NCBI GenBank assembly: GCA_024699055.1
Contig: JAILQG010000072.1
Coordinates: forward strand, 1-34,712
From: Bacteroidales bacterium
GTDB lineage: Bacteria > Bacteroidota > Bacteroidia > Bacteroidales > UBA932
Length of the DNA: 34,712 nucleotides
Reading direction: 5' to 3'
In this document: positions 8,163 to 16,858 of the stretch, piece after piece
Position numbering within the stretch: the stretch's first letter is position 1
Layout: each line of letters starts with the position of its first letter
Made by a program: the position numbers and the translations under genes
Notes under the pieces: generated by a model
Told to the model about the DNA's origin: nothing
What the model saw: only the letters and a program-made list of their open reading frames with translations
Database searches by the model: none

Positions 8163-9095
8163 TTATTGATCCTTGAAGGCGTTGACAATTTTTGTGACAA
8201 GCGGATGCCGAACTATGTCGGATGCCGTGAAGTTTATCGTGGTGATGCCCTTGATATCCTGCAATATCTTCACACAGCGCAGCAGGCCGCTGTCCTCGCG
8301 GCGGGGAAGGTCCACCTGGGTGGCGTCGCCGGTGACGATGAACTTGGCGTTGCTGCCCATCCTGGTGAGGAACATCCTGAGCTGCCCCATGTTGGTGTTC
8401 TGGGCCTCATCGAGGATCACGCAGGCGCGGTCCAGGGTGCGTCCACGCATATACGCCAATGGGGCTATCTGGATGATGTCATCTTCTATGAAGCTCTGGA
8501 GGCGTTTGGTGGGAATCATGTCCTCGAGCGCATCGTAGAGGGGCTGGAGATAGGGATCCAGCTTGTCTTTCAGGTCTCCGGGAAGGAAACCCAGGCGCTC
8601 TCCCGCCTCTACCGCCGGTCTGGTTAGGATGATCCGTTTTATCTCCCTGTTCTTCAGGGCCCTGACGGCCAGCGCAATGGCTATGTAAGTCTTGCCGGTA
8701 CCCGCCGGGCCGAGGGCGAAGATGAGGTCGCTGTTGAAATATGCCTTGACCATCAGTTCCTGGTTAAGGTTGCGGGCGCGGATGGGCCTGCCGTCGGTGG
8801 TATGGGTGATGACGGCGTTGCCGTTCACGGCCAGATTGTCCCTGCTGATGCCGCTGAAGACGTCTTCCACGTCATATACGGTAAGGCTGGGCTTGTGATG
8901 GCGGAGCTCCACGAGCTTTTCGAATTTCTGCTCGAAATCCCTTACCTGCTCTTCAGGCCCTTCGAGATAGATCTCATTGCCCCTGTCTTTCACTGACAGT
9001 CCCGGAAAATACGAACAGAACTCGTCCAGGATGCGGTTGCCGGGGCCGAGGATCTCCACCGGACTGGATGTGTGCAAAGTGATGGTTTTCTTCAT
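8163..9095 (-). CDS. phoH: PhoH family ATPase
   Basis: A 310-residue P-loop ATPase of the PhoH (YbeZ) family, a cytoplasmic nucleotide-binding protein linked to RNA metabolism and ribosome maturation; its exact activity is not settled. Walker A is GPAGTGKT at 129-136 and Walker B is VILDEAQNT at 226-234. The N-terminal ~100 residues include a KH-like segment typical of the family. The open frame extends upstream to 9245, but the start at 9095 (MKKTITLHT) is preferred: it gives the usual family length, avoids a 150-base overlap and non-homologous Arg/His-rich leader, and forms a 4-base ATGA overlap with the capA-like stop codon at 9092-9094. Confidence 0.95.
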   Translation of the reverse strand: MKKTITLHTSSPVEILGPGNRILDEFCSYFPGLSVKDRGNEIYLEGPEEQVRDFEQKFEKLVELRHHKPSLTVYDVEDVFSGISRDNLAVNGNAVITHTTDGRPIRARNLNQELMVKAYFNSDLIFALGPAGTGKTYIAIALAVRALKNREIKRIILTRPAVEAGERLGFLPGDLKDKLDPYLQPLYDALEDMIPTKRLQSFIEDDIIQIAPLAYMRGRTLDRACVILDEAQNTNMGQLRMFLTRMGSNAKFIVTGDATQVDLPRREDSGLLRCVKILQDIKGITTINFTASDIVRHPLVTKIVNAFKDQ

Positions 9096-10186
9096 TCTAT
9101 GCCTGTTTGGGCTTTTACCCTCCCGAGGGTGGCGACCATGTCGTCCCAATCGGATGGGGTAAGCCACATGTTTCTCTTGTCGAGGTATTTGTCCACTTCT
9201 ATGGTGCAGTAAGTGCGCTTGAGTCTGCCCGGCAACGTGCACCACAGGAAGCGGAGTTCCGGCCGGAGCAACTCTTTTTTGCCGAAAGGCCGTTCATTGG
9301 TCATTCTGAGCACCACCGCGAGCTCGAGCCTCGTGTTCGGAGCGCTCATGTTGGAAACGGCGTTGCCCATGGAATATATGACCGGGACGCCCTTGATGAA
9401 CGTCGTGTCCTGAACCACGTGCGGATGGGCTCCGACGATGGCGTCCACGCCGCATTCCACCAGGAAATCAGCCCACCGGAGCTGCTCCCCGTCCGGGTTC
9501 AGCCTGTATTCGGTGCCCCAGTGCGGAAGTGCGATCACGAAGTCGGCGCCAGCCTTGCGGGCGCGTGCGATCTGGGCGCTTATCCTTTCCCTGTTCATGT
9601 AGTTTACCGCCGGCCACGCCGATGTGGCGGCCATATTCGTACCGTAGGTAAAGTTGACGAGGGCGATCCTCAGGCCTTTGCAGGAAAGGACAAGAGGATT
9701 GAGCGACTCGAATTCCCCGCCGTCGCGGCCCGAGCCGGTGAACGGCACGGGCAGGATATCCAGCGTACGCCTCATCCCGGCAGAGCCCTTGTCGAGGATA
9801 TGGTTGTTTGCGGTAAGCAGCACGTCCACACCGTGTTCGGTGACATTTGACGCGTAATCGTCGGGGGCGGAGAAGGCCGGATATCCGGTATACGGAGGCC
9901 CTGCCATGGTGAACTCGGCGTTGGCAACGGAAATGTCGGCTCCGGAGAGCAGCGGCCCGAGTTCCGCGAGGAAATCGGAGCTGTCGTAACGCAGCTGCCC
10001 CGAATGCATCATGACGTCCCCGATAAAGACCATAGTGACCGTATCGACCGTGGTTTCGGGAACCGGTACCGGCGGAATGGCCACCCGGTGTTCCTGCGAA
10101 AAGCAGGGTCGCGAGAATGCCAAAAAGGCCGCAGTGAGGACTGCGGCCTGAAAACATGCCCGGAACGGTCTACTGCCCGTTCGCAA
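9092..10186 (-). CDS. CapA-family (PGA_cap) metallophosphatase-like exported protein
   Basis: An exported member of the CapA/PgsA family (metallophosphoesterase-like fold), related to proteins needed for poly-gamma-glutamate capsule synthesis but widespread in bacteria that make no such capsule. Visible motifs are GDVMMH (56-61), NAEF (89-92), ANNHILDKG (126-134), PHWGTEY (221-227) and GAHPHV (252-257), the expected metal-site elements. A hydrophobic signal-like segment covers about residues 11-31, ending CFSQ. No ATG precedes this segment; the most upstream usable start is a TTG at 10186 that overlaps the TPR gene by 17 bases, so the exact start is uncertain. No other capsule genes (capB/capC type) are nearby, so capsule synthesis is unlikely. 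The 3' end overlaps phoH by 4 bases. Confidence 0.85.
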   Translation of the reverse strand: MRTGSRPFRACFQAAVLTAAFLAFSRPCFSQEHRVAIPPVPVPETTVDTVTMVFIGDVMMHSGQLRYDSSDFLAELGPLLSGADISVANAEFTMAGPPYTGYPAFSAPDDYASNVTEHGVDVLLTANNHILDKGSAGMRRTLDILPVPFTGSGRDGGEFESLNPLVLSCKGLRIALVNFTYGTNMAATSAWPAVNYMNRERISAQIARARKAGADFVIALPHWGTEYRLNPDGEQLRWADFLVECGVDAIVGAHPHVVQDTTFIKGVPVIYSMGNAVSNMSAPNTRLELAVVLRMTNERPFGKKELLRPELRFLWCTLPGRLKRTYCTIEVDKYLDKRNMWLTPSDWDDMVATLGRVKAQTGIE

Positions 10187-11516
10187 CGGCGTTGTATTTA
10201 TCGTATTTCGCCTGGTATTCGGGATCGGTGCGGAAGCGGAAGCAGGCGTTCTTGAGGAACTGTGCGATGCTGACTTTCACGTCGTCCGCCTTGGAAAGCT
10301 CGAAGGCCTTCTCAAAGGGCTCGATGCAACCCTTGAGGGCAGCCTCGAATTCTTCCATGATTGCCCGGTACTTGGCATCGTCCATTTCGTTGGATCCCTT
10401 TTCCTGGAGATCTACGGCCTTGTTGTAGAGGAGGATGCCGCGGCCCACGTAACCATATTCGTAGTTGGGGTTGATCTCGGCGCATTTGTCGTAAGCAGCA
10501 AGTGCGGCTGCCTCGTCGCCGAGGTCTTTGCGGATATTGCCCTCGACATAGTAAAGGGATGCATTGTTGGGCTCGTTGGCCTTTGCGAGGTCGAGGAGCT
10601 TGAAGATCTCATTGGGATCCTCACCGGCGTTCACATAGTAGTTGATGAGACCTACGATGATGCTCTGGCTGCCGGGGAATGCCGCAAAACCTTTCTGGAG
10701 ATACTCCTTGGAAAGGGCCTTGTCGCCGAGCTTGTCAGCGATATCGGCCAGTTTCGCGAAGACTTCGCCGTTCTCTCCCATGTAGTTGTTGTCGAGCGAC
10801 TTCTGGAAGAGCTTCTGTGCGCGCTGATACCAGGGAGCCGCCTCTTCCCCATGCTTGGAGCCTGCCAGCATCCATGCGGTGAGGCCTGCGTTGTAAAGGG
10901 AGTTGGTGTCGAGCTGGGCGAAAGGAGCCACGACCGATGCATCGGCGGCCTTTTCGAACAGTTCGGAAGCCTTCTCGAAATTGCCGAAGCGATAGGCGGT
11001 GACCGCCTCGTCCGAAAGCTTTTCGGCAATGGTCTTGATGCCGTTGGCGATATCCTCGGTCTTCTTGGCCTTTTCATCCATGGCATAAGCCTGCTTGAAG
11101 GCGTCGAGGGCGAGCCCAAGGCTGTTTTCCACTACGGGTTTGGTAACCTTGATGAAGGAGAGCACGCCGTTCTGGTCGAAGTAGTAGTCGGACGCCTCGT
11201 AGCTCTTCACGGTATAGGGTGCTCCCTGAACGGTCTCTTCCCTGACTCCGAGGACCTTGTCCTTCGACATCACGAGATTGAGTTCACCTTCGGACGCACC
11301 GATCCAGCCGTTGCCCTGAGGGGCGTTGAAGGCATCGATGTAAGCCTGGCCGAGTTTGATCCAGGTAGCGGCTTTCACGGCCTTCTTGGCATTCTGACTA
11401 GCCGCCAGGGCCGATTCGACAGCGCTTTTTGCAGCGCTCAGGGACTTGACCTGCTGCTGGGCTCCGGCAATCTGGACGCCTGCCAGGAGAGCCAATGCGA
11501 TGATGATCTTTTTCAT
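10170..11516 (-). CDS. Exported tetratricopeptide-repeat protein
   Basis: A 448-residue protein with a clear signal peptide (MKKIIIALALLAGVQIAGAQ). After an N-terminal part with a helical linker and a small beta-rich stretch (~70-125), alpha-helical TPR-like repeats run from about residue 150 to 400. The best units are AVTAYRFGNFEKASELFEKA near 175 and YYVEGNIRKDLGDEAAALAA near 325, each with the small-residue/Gly/Ala pattern of TPRs. TPR proteins in the periplasm usually act as scaffolds; no enzymatic motif is visible. It starts 15 bp after gyrA and overlaps the CapA-type gene, so it is probably read from the gyrA promoter. No function beyond protein binding can be given. Confidence 0.82.
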   Translation of the reverse strand: MKKIIIALALLAGVQIAGAQQQVKSLSAAKSAVESALAASQNAKKAVKAATWIKLGQAYIDAFNAPQGNGWIGASEGELNLVMSKDKVLGVREETVQGAPYTVKSYEASDYYFDQNGVLSFIKVTKPVVENSLGLALDAFKQAYAMDEKAKKTEDIANGIKTIAEKLSDEAVTAYRFGNFEKASELFEKAADASVVAPFAQLDTNSLYNAGLTAWMLAGSKHGEEAAPWYQRAQKLFQKSLDNNYMGENGEVFAKLADIADKLGDKALSKEYLQKGFAAFPGSQSIIVGLINYYVNAGEDPNEIFKLLDLAKANEPNNASLYYVEGNIRKDLGDEAAALAAYDKCAEINPNYEYGYVGRGILLYNKAVDLQEKGSNEMDDAKYRAIMEEFEAALKGCIEPFEKAFELSKADDVKVSIAQFLKNACFRFRTDPEYQAKYDKYNAVANGQ

Positions 11517-11531
11517 GGTAGTAATGAGTGG

Positions 11532-14084
11532 TTAATTATTGTCTGGTTCTGTGTTTACAGTATCGTTTGCACTTTCCGTGCCATTCTCGTTTTCAGCATC
11601 TTCACCGGAGGCTACGACGCTCACGGCGGCAATCCTGTCGCCTTCGTTGATATTGATGAGTTTCACGCCCTGGGTGGCCCTTCCGGCTACCCTTATGTCG
11701 CGGACAGCCATACGGATGGTGAGGCCCGCCTGGGTGATTATCATGAGGTCGTTGTTCTCGGTGACGTTTTTGATGGCCACGAGAGCGCCGGTCTTGTCGG
11801 TAATGCTGATGGTCTTGACACCCTTTCCGCCACGGTTGGTGAGGCGGTAGTCTTCGGGATCGGAGCGTTTGCCGAAGCCGTTCTGGCTCACCACCAGTAC
11901 GGTATGGGCGGCTGCGTCTTCGGCGGTGGCGTCGTAGGTGATGACACCCACCACTTCGTCGTCGCCGGAAAGGCTGATGCCCCGTACGCCGCTGGCGCCG
12001 CGGCCCATGGCGCGGAGCTGGTCTTCCCGGAAGCGGACGCAACGGCCTTCGCGGCAGGCGATCATGATGTTCTCGTTGCCGTTGGTAAGGATGGCGTCGA
12101 GGAGCTCATCGCCCTCGCGGATGGTGAGGGCCTTGATACCCTTGTTGCGGCTGCGCTTGTTGGAGTATTCGGTAAGGGTGGTCTTCTTGATGACGCCGTT
12201 CTTGCTGACCAGGGTGACGAAATGGTTGTCGGTGTATTCCTCATCCTCGATGTGGGCGGCGTTCAGATAGGTGCGGATGCTGTCGTCCTGCTCGATTGAC
12301 AGGAGGTTCTGCACGGCCCTGCCCTTGCTGGCGCGGATACCCTCGGGAAGCTCGTAGACCTTCAGGCGGTAGCACATGCCCTTCTGCGTGAAGAACAGCA
12401 TGGTGGAGTGCATGTTGGCCACATATATGTGCTCGATGAAGTCTTCTTCCCTGGTGCTGCCGCCCTTGACACCCTTGCCTCCGCGGTTCTGGGTGCGGAA
12501 TTCGGTGAGTGCGGTGCGCTTGATATAGCCGAGGTGGCTGATGGTGATGACCACGTCTTCGTCGGCATAGAAGTCTTCGGGATTGAAGTCCTCGGCGCTG
12601 AAGCTGATTTCGCTGCGGCGCGGATCGCCGTACTTTTCCTTCATCTCGCGGCATTCCTGCTTGACGATGTCGAGCTGGAGCTCGTCGCTGGCGAGAATCT
12701 CTTCGCAACGGGCGATGAACACCTCGAGCTCGTCGTACTCGGCCTGGAGCTTCTCCCTTTCGAGGCCGGTGAGCTGGCGGAGACGCATGTCCACGATGGC
12801 CTGTGCCTGGGGATCGGTGAAGCCGTACCTGGTCATGAGACCTTCCTTGGCCTCGTCGACGCTCTTGCTGGCACGGATGAGGGCGATGATTTCATCGATT
12901 ATGTCGATGGCCTTGAGCAGGCCTTCGAGGATATGGGCCCTCTTGCGGGCCTTTTCAAGGTCGAACTTAGTGCGGCGGACCACCACTTCATGCCTGAAAT
13001 CCACGAAGTTCTGGAGGATTTCCTTAAGGCTGAGGGTGCGCGGACGGCCGCCTACGAGCGCCACGTTGTTGATGGCGAAGCTGCTCTGGAGGGAGGAATA
13101 CTTAAAGAGGGTGTTGAGCACCACATTGGTGTTGGCCCCCTGCTTTACGCGGAAAATCACCCGGACACCCTCGCGGGAAGTTTCGTCGTTCATGTAGGTG
13201 ATGCCCTCTATCTTCTTGTCCTCCACCATCTGGGCGACGCGCTCGAGCATCTCCTTCTTGTTGACCATGTACGGGATTTCGGTGACCACGATGGTCTCCT
13301 GGCCGCGGTCGTTCACCTCGATGTCGGTCTTGGCACGGATGACCACCCTGCCGCGCCCGGTGGTATAGGCGTCGATTATTCCCTGGCGACCCATGATGAT
13401 GCCGCCGGTCGGGAAGTCGGGACCCTTTATGTACTGCATGAGGCCCTCCACGTCTATGTCGGGATTGTCTATTAGGGCGCAGATGCCGTCGCAGACCTCG
13501 CCGAGATTGTGCGGAGCCATGTTGGTGGCCATACCCACGGCGATGCCCGACGAGCCGTTGAGCAGCAGCAGCGGCAGCTTGGTGGGAAGCACGGTGGGCT
13601 CCTGGATGCTGTCGTCGAAGTTCCACGTCATGTCGACGGTGTCCTTTTCGAGATCGTCAAGGACATCTTCCGTCATTTTGGCAAGCTTGGCCTCGGTGTA
13701 TCGCATGGCCGCGACGGGGTCGCCGTCCATGGAACCGAAGTTACCCTGGCCCCACACCAGCGGATAACGCTGGTTCCAGGGCTGCGCGAGGCGGGCCATG
13801 GCGTCGTAGACGCTGCTGTCGCCGTGCGGGTGGAACTTACCGAGCACCTCGCCGACTATCCTCGCGGATTTCTTGGTCTGGCCGCCGTAGCTGAGCCCGA
13901 GCCCGTCCATACCGAAAAGGACTCGCCTCTGGACGGGCTTGAGACCGTCCCTCACGTCGGGCAGGGCCCTTGAAACTATCACCGACATGGAGTAGTCGAT
14001 GTAGGCGCTGCGCATCTCGTGATCTATCTCTACAGGCTCTATGAAGCCGTGCAAAATCTCATTGTTTTTCTCTTCTTCTGCCAT
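11532..14084 (-). CDS. gyrA: DNA gyrase subunit A
   Basis: The 850-residue breakage-reunion subunit of type II topoisomerase, working with GyrB to introduce negative supercoils. The catalytic Tyr is Tyr129 in [10 protein letters not shown]. The quinolone-resistance region reads [12 protein letters not shown]; the residues matching E. coli Ser83 and Asp87 are Ser90 and Asp94, both wild type. The C-terminal beta-pinwheel is complete, with a GyrA-box-like QNRGGKG and later repeats such as TNRGGKG and GRATQG, which favours GyrA over ParC. An acidic Glu/Asp/Asn tail ends the protein. A consensus -7 box (14112-14119) lies about 30 bp upstream and diverges from the Clp N-domain gene. It heads a leftward run that continues with the TPR, capA-type and phoH genes. 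Confidence 0.97.
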   Translation of the reverse strand: MAEEEKNNEILHGFIEPVEIDHEMRSAYIDYSMSVIVSRALPDVRDGLKPVQRRVLFGMDGLGLSYGGQTKKSARIVGEVLGKFHPHGDSSVYDAMARLAQPWNQRYPLVWGQGNFGSMDGDPVAAMRYTEAKLAKMTEDVLDDLEKDTVDMTWNFDDSIQEPTVLPTKLPLLLLNGSSGIAVGMATNMAPHNLGEVCDGICALIDNPDIDVEGLMQYIKGPDFPTGGIIMGRQGIIDAYTTGRGRVVIRAKTDIEVNDRGQETIVVTEIPYMVNKKEMLERVAQMVEDKKIEGITYMNDETSREGVRVIFRVKQGANTNVVLNTLFKYSSLQSSFAINNVALVGGRPRTLSLKEILQNFVDFRHEVVVRRTKFDLEKARKRAHILEGLLKAIDIIDEIIALIRASKSVDEAKEGLMTRYGFTDPQAQAIVDMRLRQLTGLEREKLQAEYDELEVFIARCEEILASDELQLDIVKQECREMKEKYGDPRRSEISFSAEDFNPEDFYADEDVVITISHLGYIKRTALTEFRTQNRGGKGVKGGSTREEDFIEHIYVANMHSTMLFFTQKGMCYRLKVYELPEGIRASKGRAVQNLLSIEQDDSIRTYLNAAHIEDEEYTDNHFVTLVSKNGVIKKTTLTEYSNKRSRNKGIKALTIREGDELLDAILTNGNENIMIACREGRCVRFREDQLRAMGRGASGVRGISLSGDDEVVGVITYDATAEDAAAHTVLVVSQNGFGKRSDPEDYRLTNRGGKGVKTISITDKTGALVAIKNVTENNDLMIITQAGLTIRMAVRDIRVAGRATQGVKLININEGDRIAAVSVVASGEDAENENGTESANDTVNTEPDNN

Positions 14085-14111
14085 ATGAAAGCACTAATCT
14101 GTATAAACATA

Positions 14112-14119
14112 CAAATATA
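14112..14119 (-). promoter_or_regulatory. Bacteroidetes -7 box for gyrA
   Basis: Read leftward this is TATATTTG, an exact TAnnTTTG. It ends 27 bases before the gyrA ATG. A TTTG lies 15 bases further upstream (complement of 14135-14138), slightly short of the usual 17-23 spacing, so the -33 element is less certain. Confidence 0.65.
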
Positions 14120-14175
14120 GCAAAAATATTGTATCAAACAGCCTTAAATGAGGTCGGATTTGCAGCGTTTTTTTG

Positions 14176-14183
14176 TATTTTTG
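14176..14183 (+). promoter_or_regulatory. Bacteroidetes -7 box for the Clp N-domain gene
   Basis: TATTTTTG is an exact TAnnTTTG and ends only 9 bases before the ATG at 14193, implying a 5' leader of a few bases at most. A TTTG at 14159-14162 is only 13 bases upstream, shorter than normal. Confidence 0.55.
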
Positions 14184-14192
14184 CATTCAGTT

Positions 14193-14711
14193 ATGAGACT
14201 CACCGAGGAATTGCGTACCATACTCCTCTACGCCCGTGACGAAGCCATGCGCACGGGCTGTTACGGCATCGGTCCCGAGCATCTCCTGCTCGGTGTCCTG
14301 AGGCAGGGCGACAACCCGGCCGTGCAGGCCCTCGTGAAGTTCGGCCTCGAGCCCTCCGATGTCAAGCAGGCCCTCGACTCCCACGTCTTCCGCGAGCGGG
14401 CGATCCCCTACGAAGACGAGGAAAAGGTAAACTTCACCCGTGCGGCCCTCAACGTCACGAGCCTCACCATCATGGAGGCGATCCGCTGCAACCAGGACGT
14501 ATCGGCCATCCACCTCCTCGCGGCGCTTTGCGACAATCCCGGTGAATTCTGCTGCGAATACCTCCACAGTCACGGCGTCAGCCTGCAGGTCCTCCGCACC
14601 TACATAAGCAAAAGCAGCGAAGAACCCACAAAGAGTTCTTCACTGCCTGGAACCGAAGATATGAACAGGCTCCTGAGCGCCTTCTACCAGGAAAAGGAAA
14701 TATTCTCCTGA
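14193..14711 (+). CDS. Stand-alone Clp N-terminal-domain protein
   Basis: A 172-residue protein made of two Clp_N repeats (about 5-65 and 78-138), as found at the N-terminus of ClpA/ClpB/ClpC. GIGPEHLLLGVLRQGDNPA in repeat 1 is the diagnostic stretch; repeat 2 contains VSAIHLLAALCDNP. No Walker motif or AAA+ domain follows; the protein ends with a polar Ser/Glu/Lys-rich 34-residue tail. In full-length Clp ATPases this domain binds substrates and adaptors, so a free copy might act as an adaptor or substrate sink; alternatively it is what remains of a truncated clpC. The frame is open upstream to 14148, but the start at 14193 is chosen because repeat 1 begins there and the -7 box lies between the two candidates. 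Its stop codon directly abuts the stop of the convergent nucleoside phosphorylase. Confidence 0.82.
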   Translation: MRLTEELRTILLYARDEAMRTGCYGIGPEHLLLGVLRQGDNPAVQALVKFGLEPSDVKQALDSHVFRERAIPYEDEEKVNFTRAALNVTSLTIMEAIRCNQDVSAIHLLAALCDNPGEFCCEYLHSHGVSLQVLRTYISKSSEEPTKSSSLPGTEDMNRLLSAFYQEKEIFS

Positions 14712-15581
14712 TTACTCCGAAATCCTGTCCATCACTATTTTCACCAGCTCCCGCACACGGGCGTGGTAGTCGGTGTTTGCATCCTTGAGATAGCGGTGCG
14801 CGATTGCGCAGCAGATGGTAATGGCATCGTGGCCGAGAGAGGCCGCCATGGCCGCGAGGGCCGCGCCTTCCATTTCGAAATTGGTTACCTTGTAGCCCTT
14901 GTAGTTGAAAGATTCGAAATCTTCCAGCATGTTCGGCATGGCAAGCTTCTGGCGGACCACCCTGCCCTGCGGGCCATAGAAGCCGCCGGCAGAGATCGTC
15001 ATGCCCTTTACGGTGTAGGGTTCGAAGAGCTTGACGAGGCGTTCGGAGGCACGTACGAAATACGGGTCGGGAACGTGCTTCGCCCAGTGGCAATGCTCCT
15101 TGAAGGCCTTTTCGAAGTCCAGCAGGCAAACCTTGTCGCGGTTAGCATACCAGTTGAACATGGCGTCGCAGCCTACGCTGATGTGGCTGCTGATGAAGGA
15201 ACCCAGCGGAATCTCCGGCTGGATAGCGCCGCAGGTACCCACACGCACAAGAGTGAGGCGTTTGTGCCTGCTTTTTACCTCGCGGGTCTTGAAATTGACG
15301 TTCGCGAGGGCGTCCAGTTCGGTCATTACGATGTCGATGTTGTCCGGGCCGATTCCATGGGAAAGGGCGGTGATGCGCTTGCCGCGGTACCAGCCGGTAA
15401 CGAACGCGAATTCGCGGGACTGTCCCTGGCAGTCGATTTTCTCGAAGAGCGGGACGAACATCTGCACACGGCCGGGGTCCCCGACCAGCACAATGGTGTC
15501 GGCGAGCTGTCTCGGCTTGATGTGGATGTGGAAAACCGAGCCGTCTCCGTTGATAATCAATTCAGATTCTGCAATTCTCAT
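14712..15581 (-). CDS. Nucleoside phosphorylase (PNP/UDP family)
   Basis: A 289-residue cytoplasmic enzyme that splits nucleosides with phosphate into base and (deoxy)ribose-1-phosphate. Family motifs are GDPGR at 34-38 (phosphate binding), SHGIG at 74-78, VRVGTCGAI at 112-120 and FEMEGAAL at 235-242, the last contacting ribose. Phosphorylase activity is firm; whether it prefers uridine or purine nucleosides is not, since the base-contact residues cannot be assigned safely here. It is the last gene of the prfA operon, 11 bp after the DUF4293 gene, and ends with zero spacing against the convergent Clp N-domain gene. Confidence 0.9.
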   Translation of the reverse strand: MRIAESELIINGDGSVFHIHIKPRQLADTIVLVGDPGRVQMFVPLFEKIDCQGQSREFAFVTGWYRGKRITALSHGIGPDNIDIVMTELDALANVNFKTREVKSRHKRLTLVRVGTCGAIQPEIPLGSFISSHISVGCDAMFNWYANRDKVCLLDFEKAFKEHCHWAKHVPDPYFVRASERLVKLFEPYTVKGMTISAGGFYGPQGRVVRQKLAMPNMLEDFESFNYKGYKVTNFEMEGAALAAMAASLGHDAITICCAIAHRYLKDANTDYHARVRELVKIVMDRISE

Positions 15582-15592
15582 AGTATTGGGGA

Positions 15593-15973
15593 TTATTTGT
15601 GTCTTTTTCGGGGTGAGCGCAGGCGGCTGGCGCTGCGCACCAGAGACTCGTCGAAGAGGATGCCCCTGACGGCAAGCGCGTCAAGTATGGCGGCGACTGC
15701 CGGGAACACCATGGTGATGTTGAAGTCCGACTTGTCGTCCGAGATGAAATAGACCACCAGCATCCATATCTGCAGTCCGATTAGCAGCAGCGCCGCAATC
15801 ACGGTAGTGCGCATCTGGAAAATACGGTATTTATATGCTCCCAGGGCTATCAGTTCCATGAACGCAGCCACCCCTGCAAGGATGAGCCACCACATGTCGC
15901 CGGTAAACCAGAACATGGCCACTACCAGGCCGAGTGCAAGAAACAGATATAGGGTTTGGATTCTTTGCCACAT
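15593..15973 (-). CDS. DUF4293 family small membrane protein
   Basis: A 126-residue protein with four hydrophobic segments (about 7-23, 28-46, 57-76 and 87-103) and a basic C-terminal tail. The N-terminus MWQRIQTLYLFLA and the end AVRGILFDESLVRSASRLR match the pattern of DUF4293, a Bacteroidetes family of unknown function; the copy is a little shorter than usual, mainly in the loop after the first helix. It sits 4 bp after the LytTR gene and 11 bp before the nucleoside phosphorylase, in the prfA operon. No function is proposed. Confidence 0.8.
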   Translation of the reverse strand: MWQRIQTLYLFLALGLVVAMFWFTGDMWWLILAGVAAFMELIALGAYKYRIFQMRTTVIAALLLIGLQIWMLVVYFISDDKSDFNITMVFPAVAAILDALAVRGILFDESLVRSASRLRSPRKRHK

Positions 15974-15977
15974 AGGA

Positions 15978-16856
15978 TTAGCGGGAATTGAAACGGGAAA
16001 TCATTGTCTGTTCGTAAGTCTTGGAGATGGGGATGGGCTCACAGCCGGGAAGGTCCAGCTTCACGTAATAGCCGTCCTTCTCGCGCAGCAGCACCTCCAC
16101 CCTCATGAGATTCACGATGTATTTGCGGTGGCAGCGGACCAGCTGGCTGCCGGCGAAGCTTTCCTCCACGGTTTTGAGGCGGCAACGCAGCATATACTGC
16201 TTCGTTTCGCCGGAAATATCGGAATACCAGACTTTTATGTAGTTGTCATCGCTTTCGATGTAGTACAGGTTCTTGAGGTTGATGCTCATCTTGAGCAGCC
16301 CGTCGTCGCCGAACAGGGTAACCTTTTCAAGGTCCTGAGGCGCCGTCCTGGAGTCTGACACCACGTTTTCGTAGTTCATCAACCGGATGGTGTTATCCTT
16401 GTCTTCCATGGCATAGAAAAGCGTCGAGAAGAGATACGGGACATAGACTCCCATGAGCGAGATGAGCAGGGCCCTGCCGAAAACCAAGCTGTAGTTGTCC
16501 AGCGAAATGTCCAGCAGCCCTTTCCTGTCAAGGACAAATGTAAGCGCCGTGTAGAATACGGCAATCGCCACCGCTTCGGCCAGGTCCCATATGATGAGCT
16601 GGACCCACGACACTCCCCTGTTCCTGCCGATATTCAGGAAAACCCACTTGTTCAGCACGATGAACAGGATGGAAACCGCGAAGAATATGACCGTGTGGAC
16701 GAAAAGCGGGGAACGGCCCAGCGTGAACCACGAGAACGGGTCGAACGGCACGAACACAAGGAGGAATACGATGGAAAAGAGCACGGTGAATACCACAGCG
16801 GAGACTATGTGTTCCGCATCCACCAGATAGGTTGGTATCCGCCGCCTGAAATCCAT
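15978..16856 (-). CDS. Membrane-bound LytTR-domain transcriptional regulator
   Basis: A 292-residue protein with four predicted membrane helices (about 15-37, 50-72, 84-107 and 124-147) followed by a cytoplasmic LytTR DNA-binding domain (~176-285) carrying YYIESDDNYIKVWY, then VRCHRKYIVNL. There is no receiver domain and no adjacent histidine kinase, so it is a one-component membrane regulator; direct signal and targets are unknown. The frame is open to 16919, but the start at 16856 (MDFRRR) is preferred because it falls 2 bp after the prfA stop and avoids a 61-base overlap. Co-transcription with prfA is likely, so its level may follow translation-termination factor expression. Confidence 0.87.
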   Translation of the reverse strand: MDFRRRIPTYLVDAEHIVSAVVFTVLFSIVFLLVFVPFDPFSWFTLGRSPLFVHTVIFFAVSILFIVLNKWVFLNIGRNRGVSWVQLIIWDLAEAVAIAVFYTALTFVLDRKGLLDISLDNYSLVFGRALLISLMGVYVPYLFSTLFYAMEDKDNTIRLMNYENVVSDSRTAPQDLEKVTLFGDDGLLKMSINLKNLYYIESDDNYIKVWYSDISGETKQYMLRCRLKTVEESFAGSQLVRCHRKYIVNLMRVEVLLREKDGYYVKLDLPGCEPIPISKTYEQTMISRFNSR

Positions 16857-16858
16857 GG

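Noticed and set aside
9092..10186. Capsule biosynthesis locus around the CapA-type gene
   Set aside because: No ligase, polymerase or export genes for poly-gamma-glutamate in the neighbourhood; family is widespread without capsules.
10851..13475. Long + strand open frames (482 and 355 codons) opposite the TPR gene and gyrA
   Set aside because: Same antisense effect; no motifs, no promoter box in front, and gyrA on the other strand is secure.
11532..14084. Quinolone-resistance substitutions in gyrA
   Set aside because: The residues equivalent to E. coli Ser83 and Asp87 are Ser and Asp, the sensitive form.
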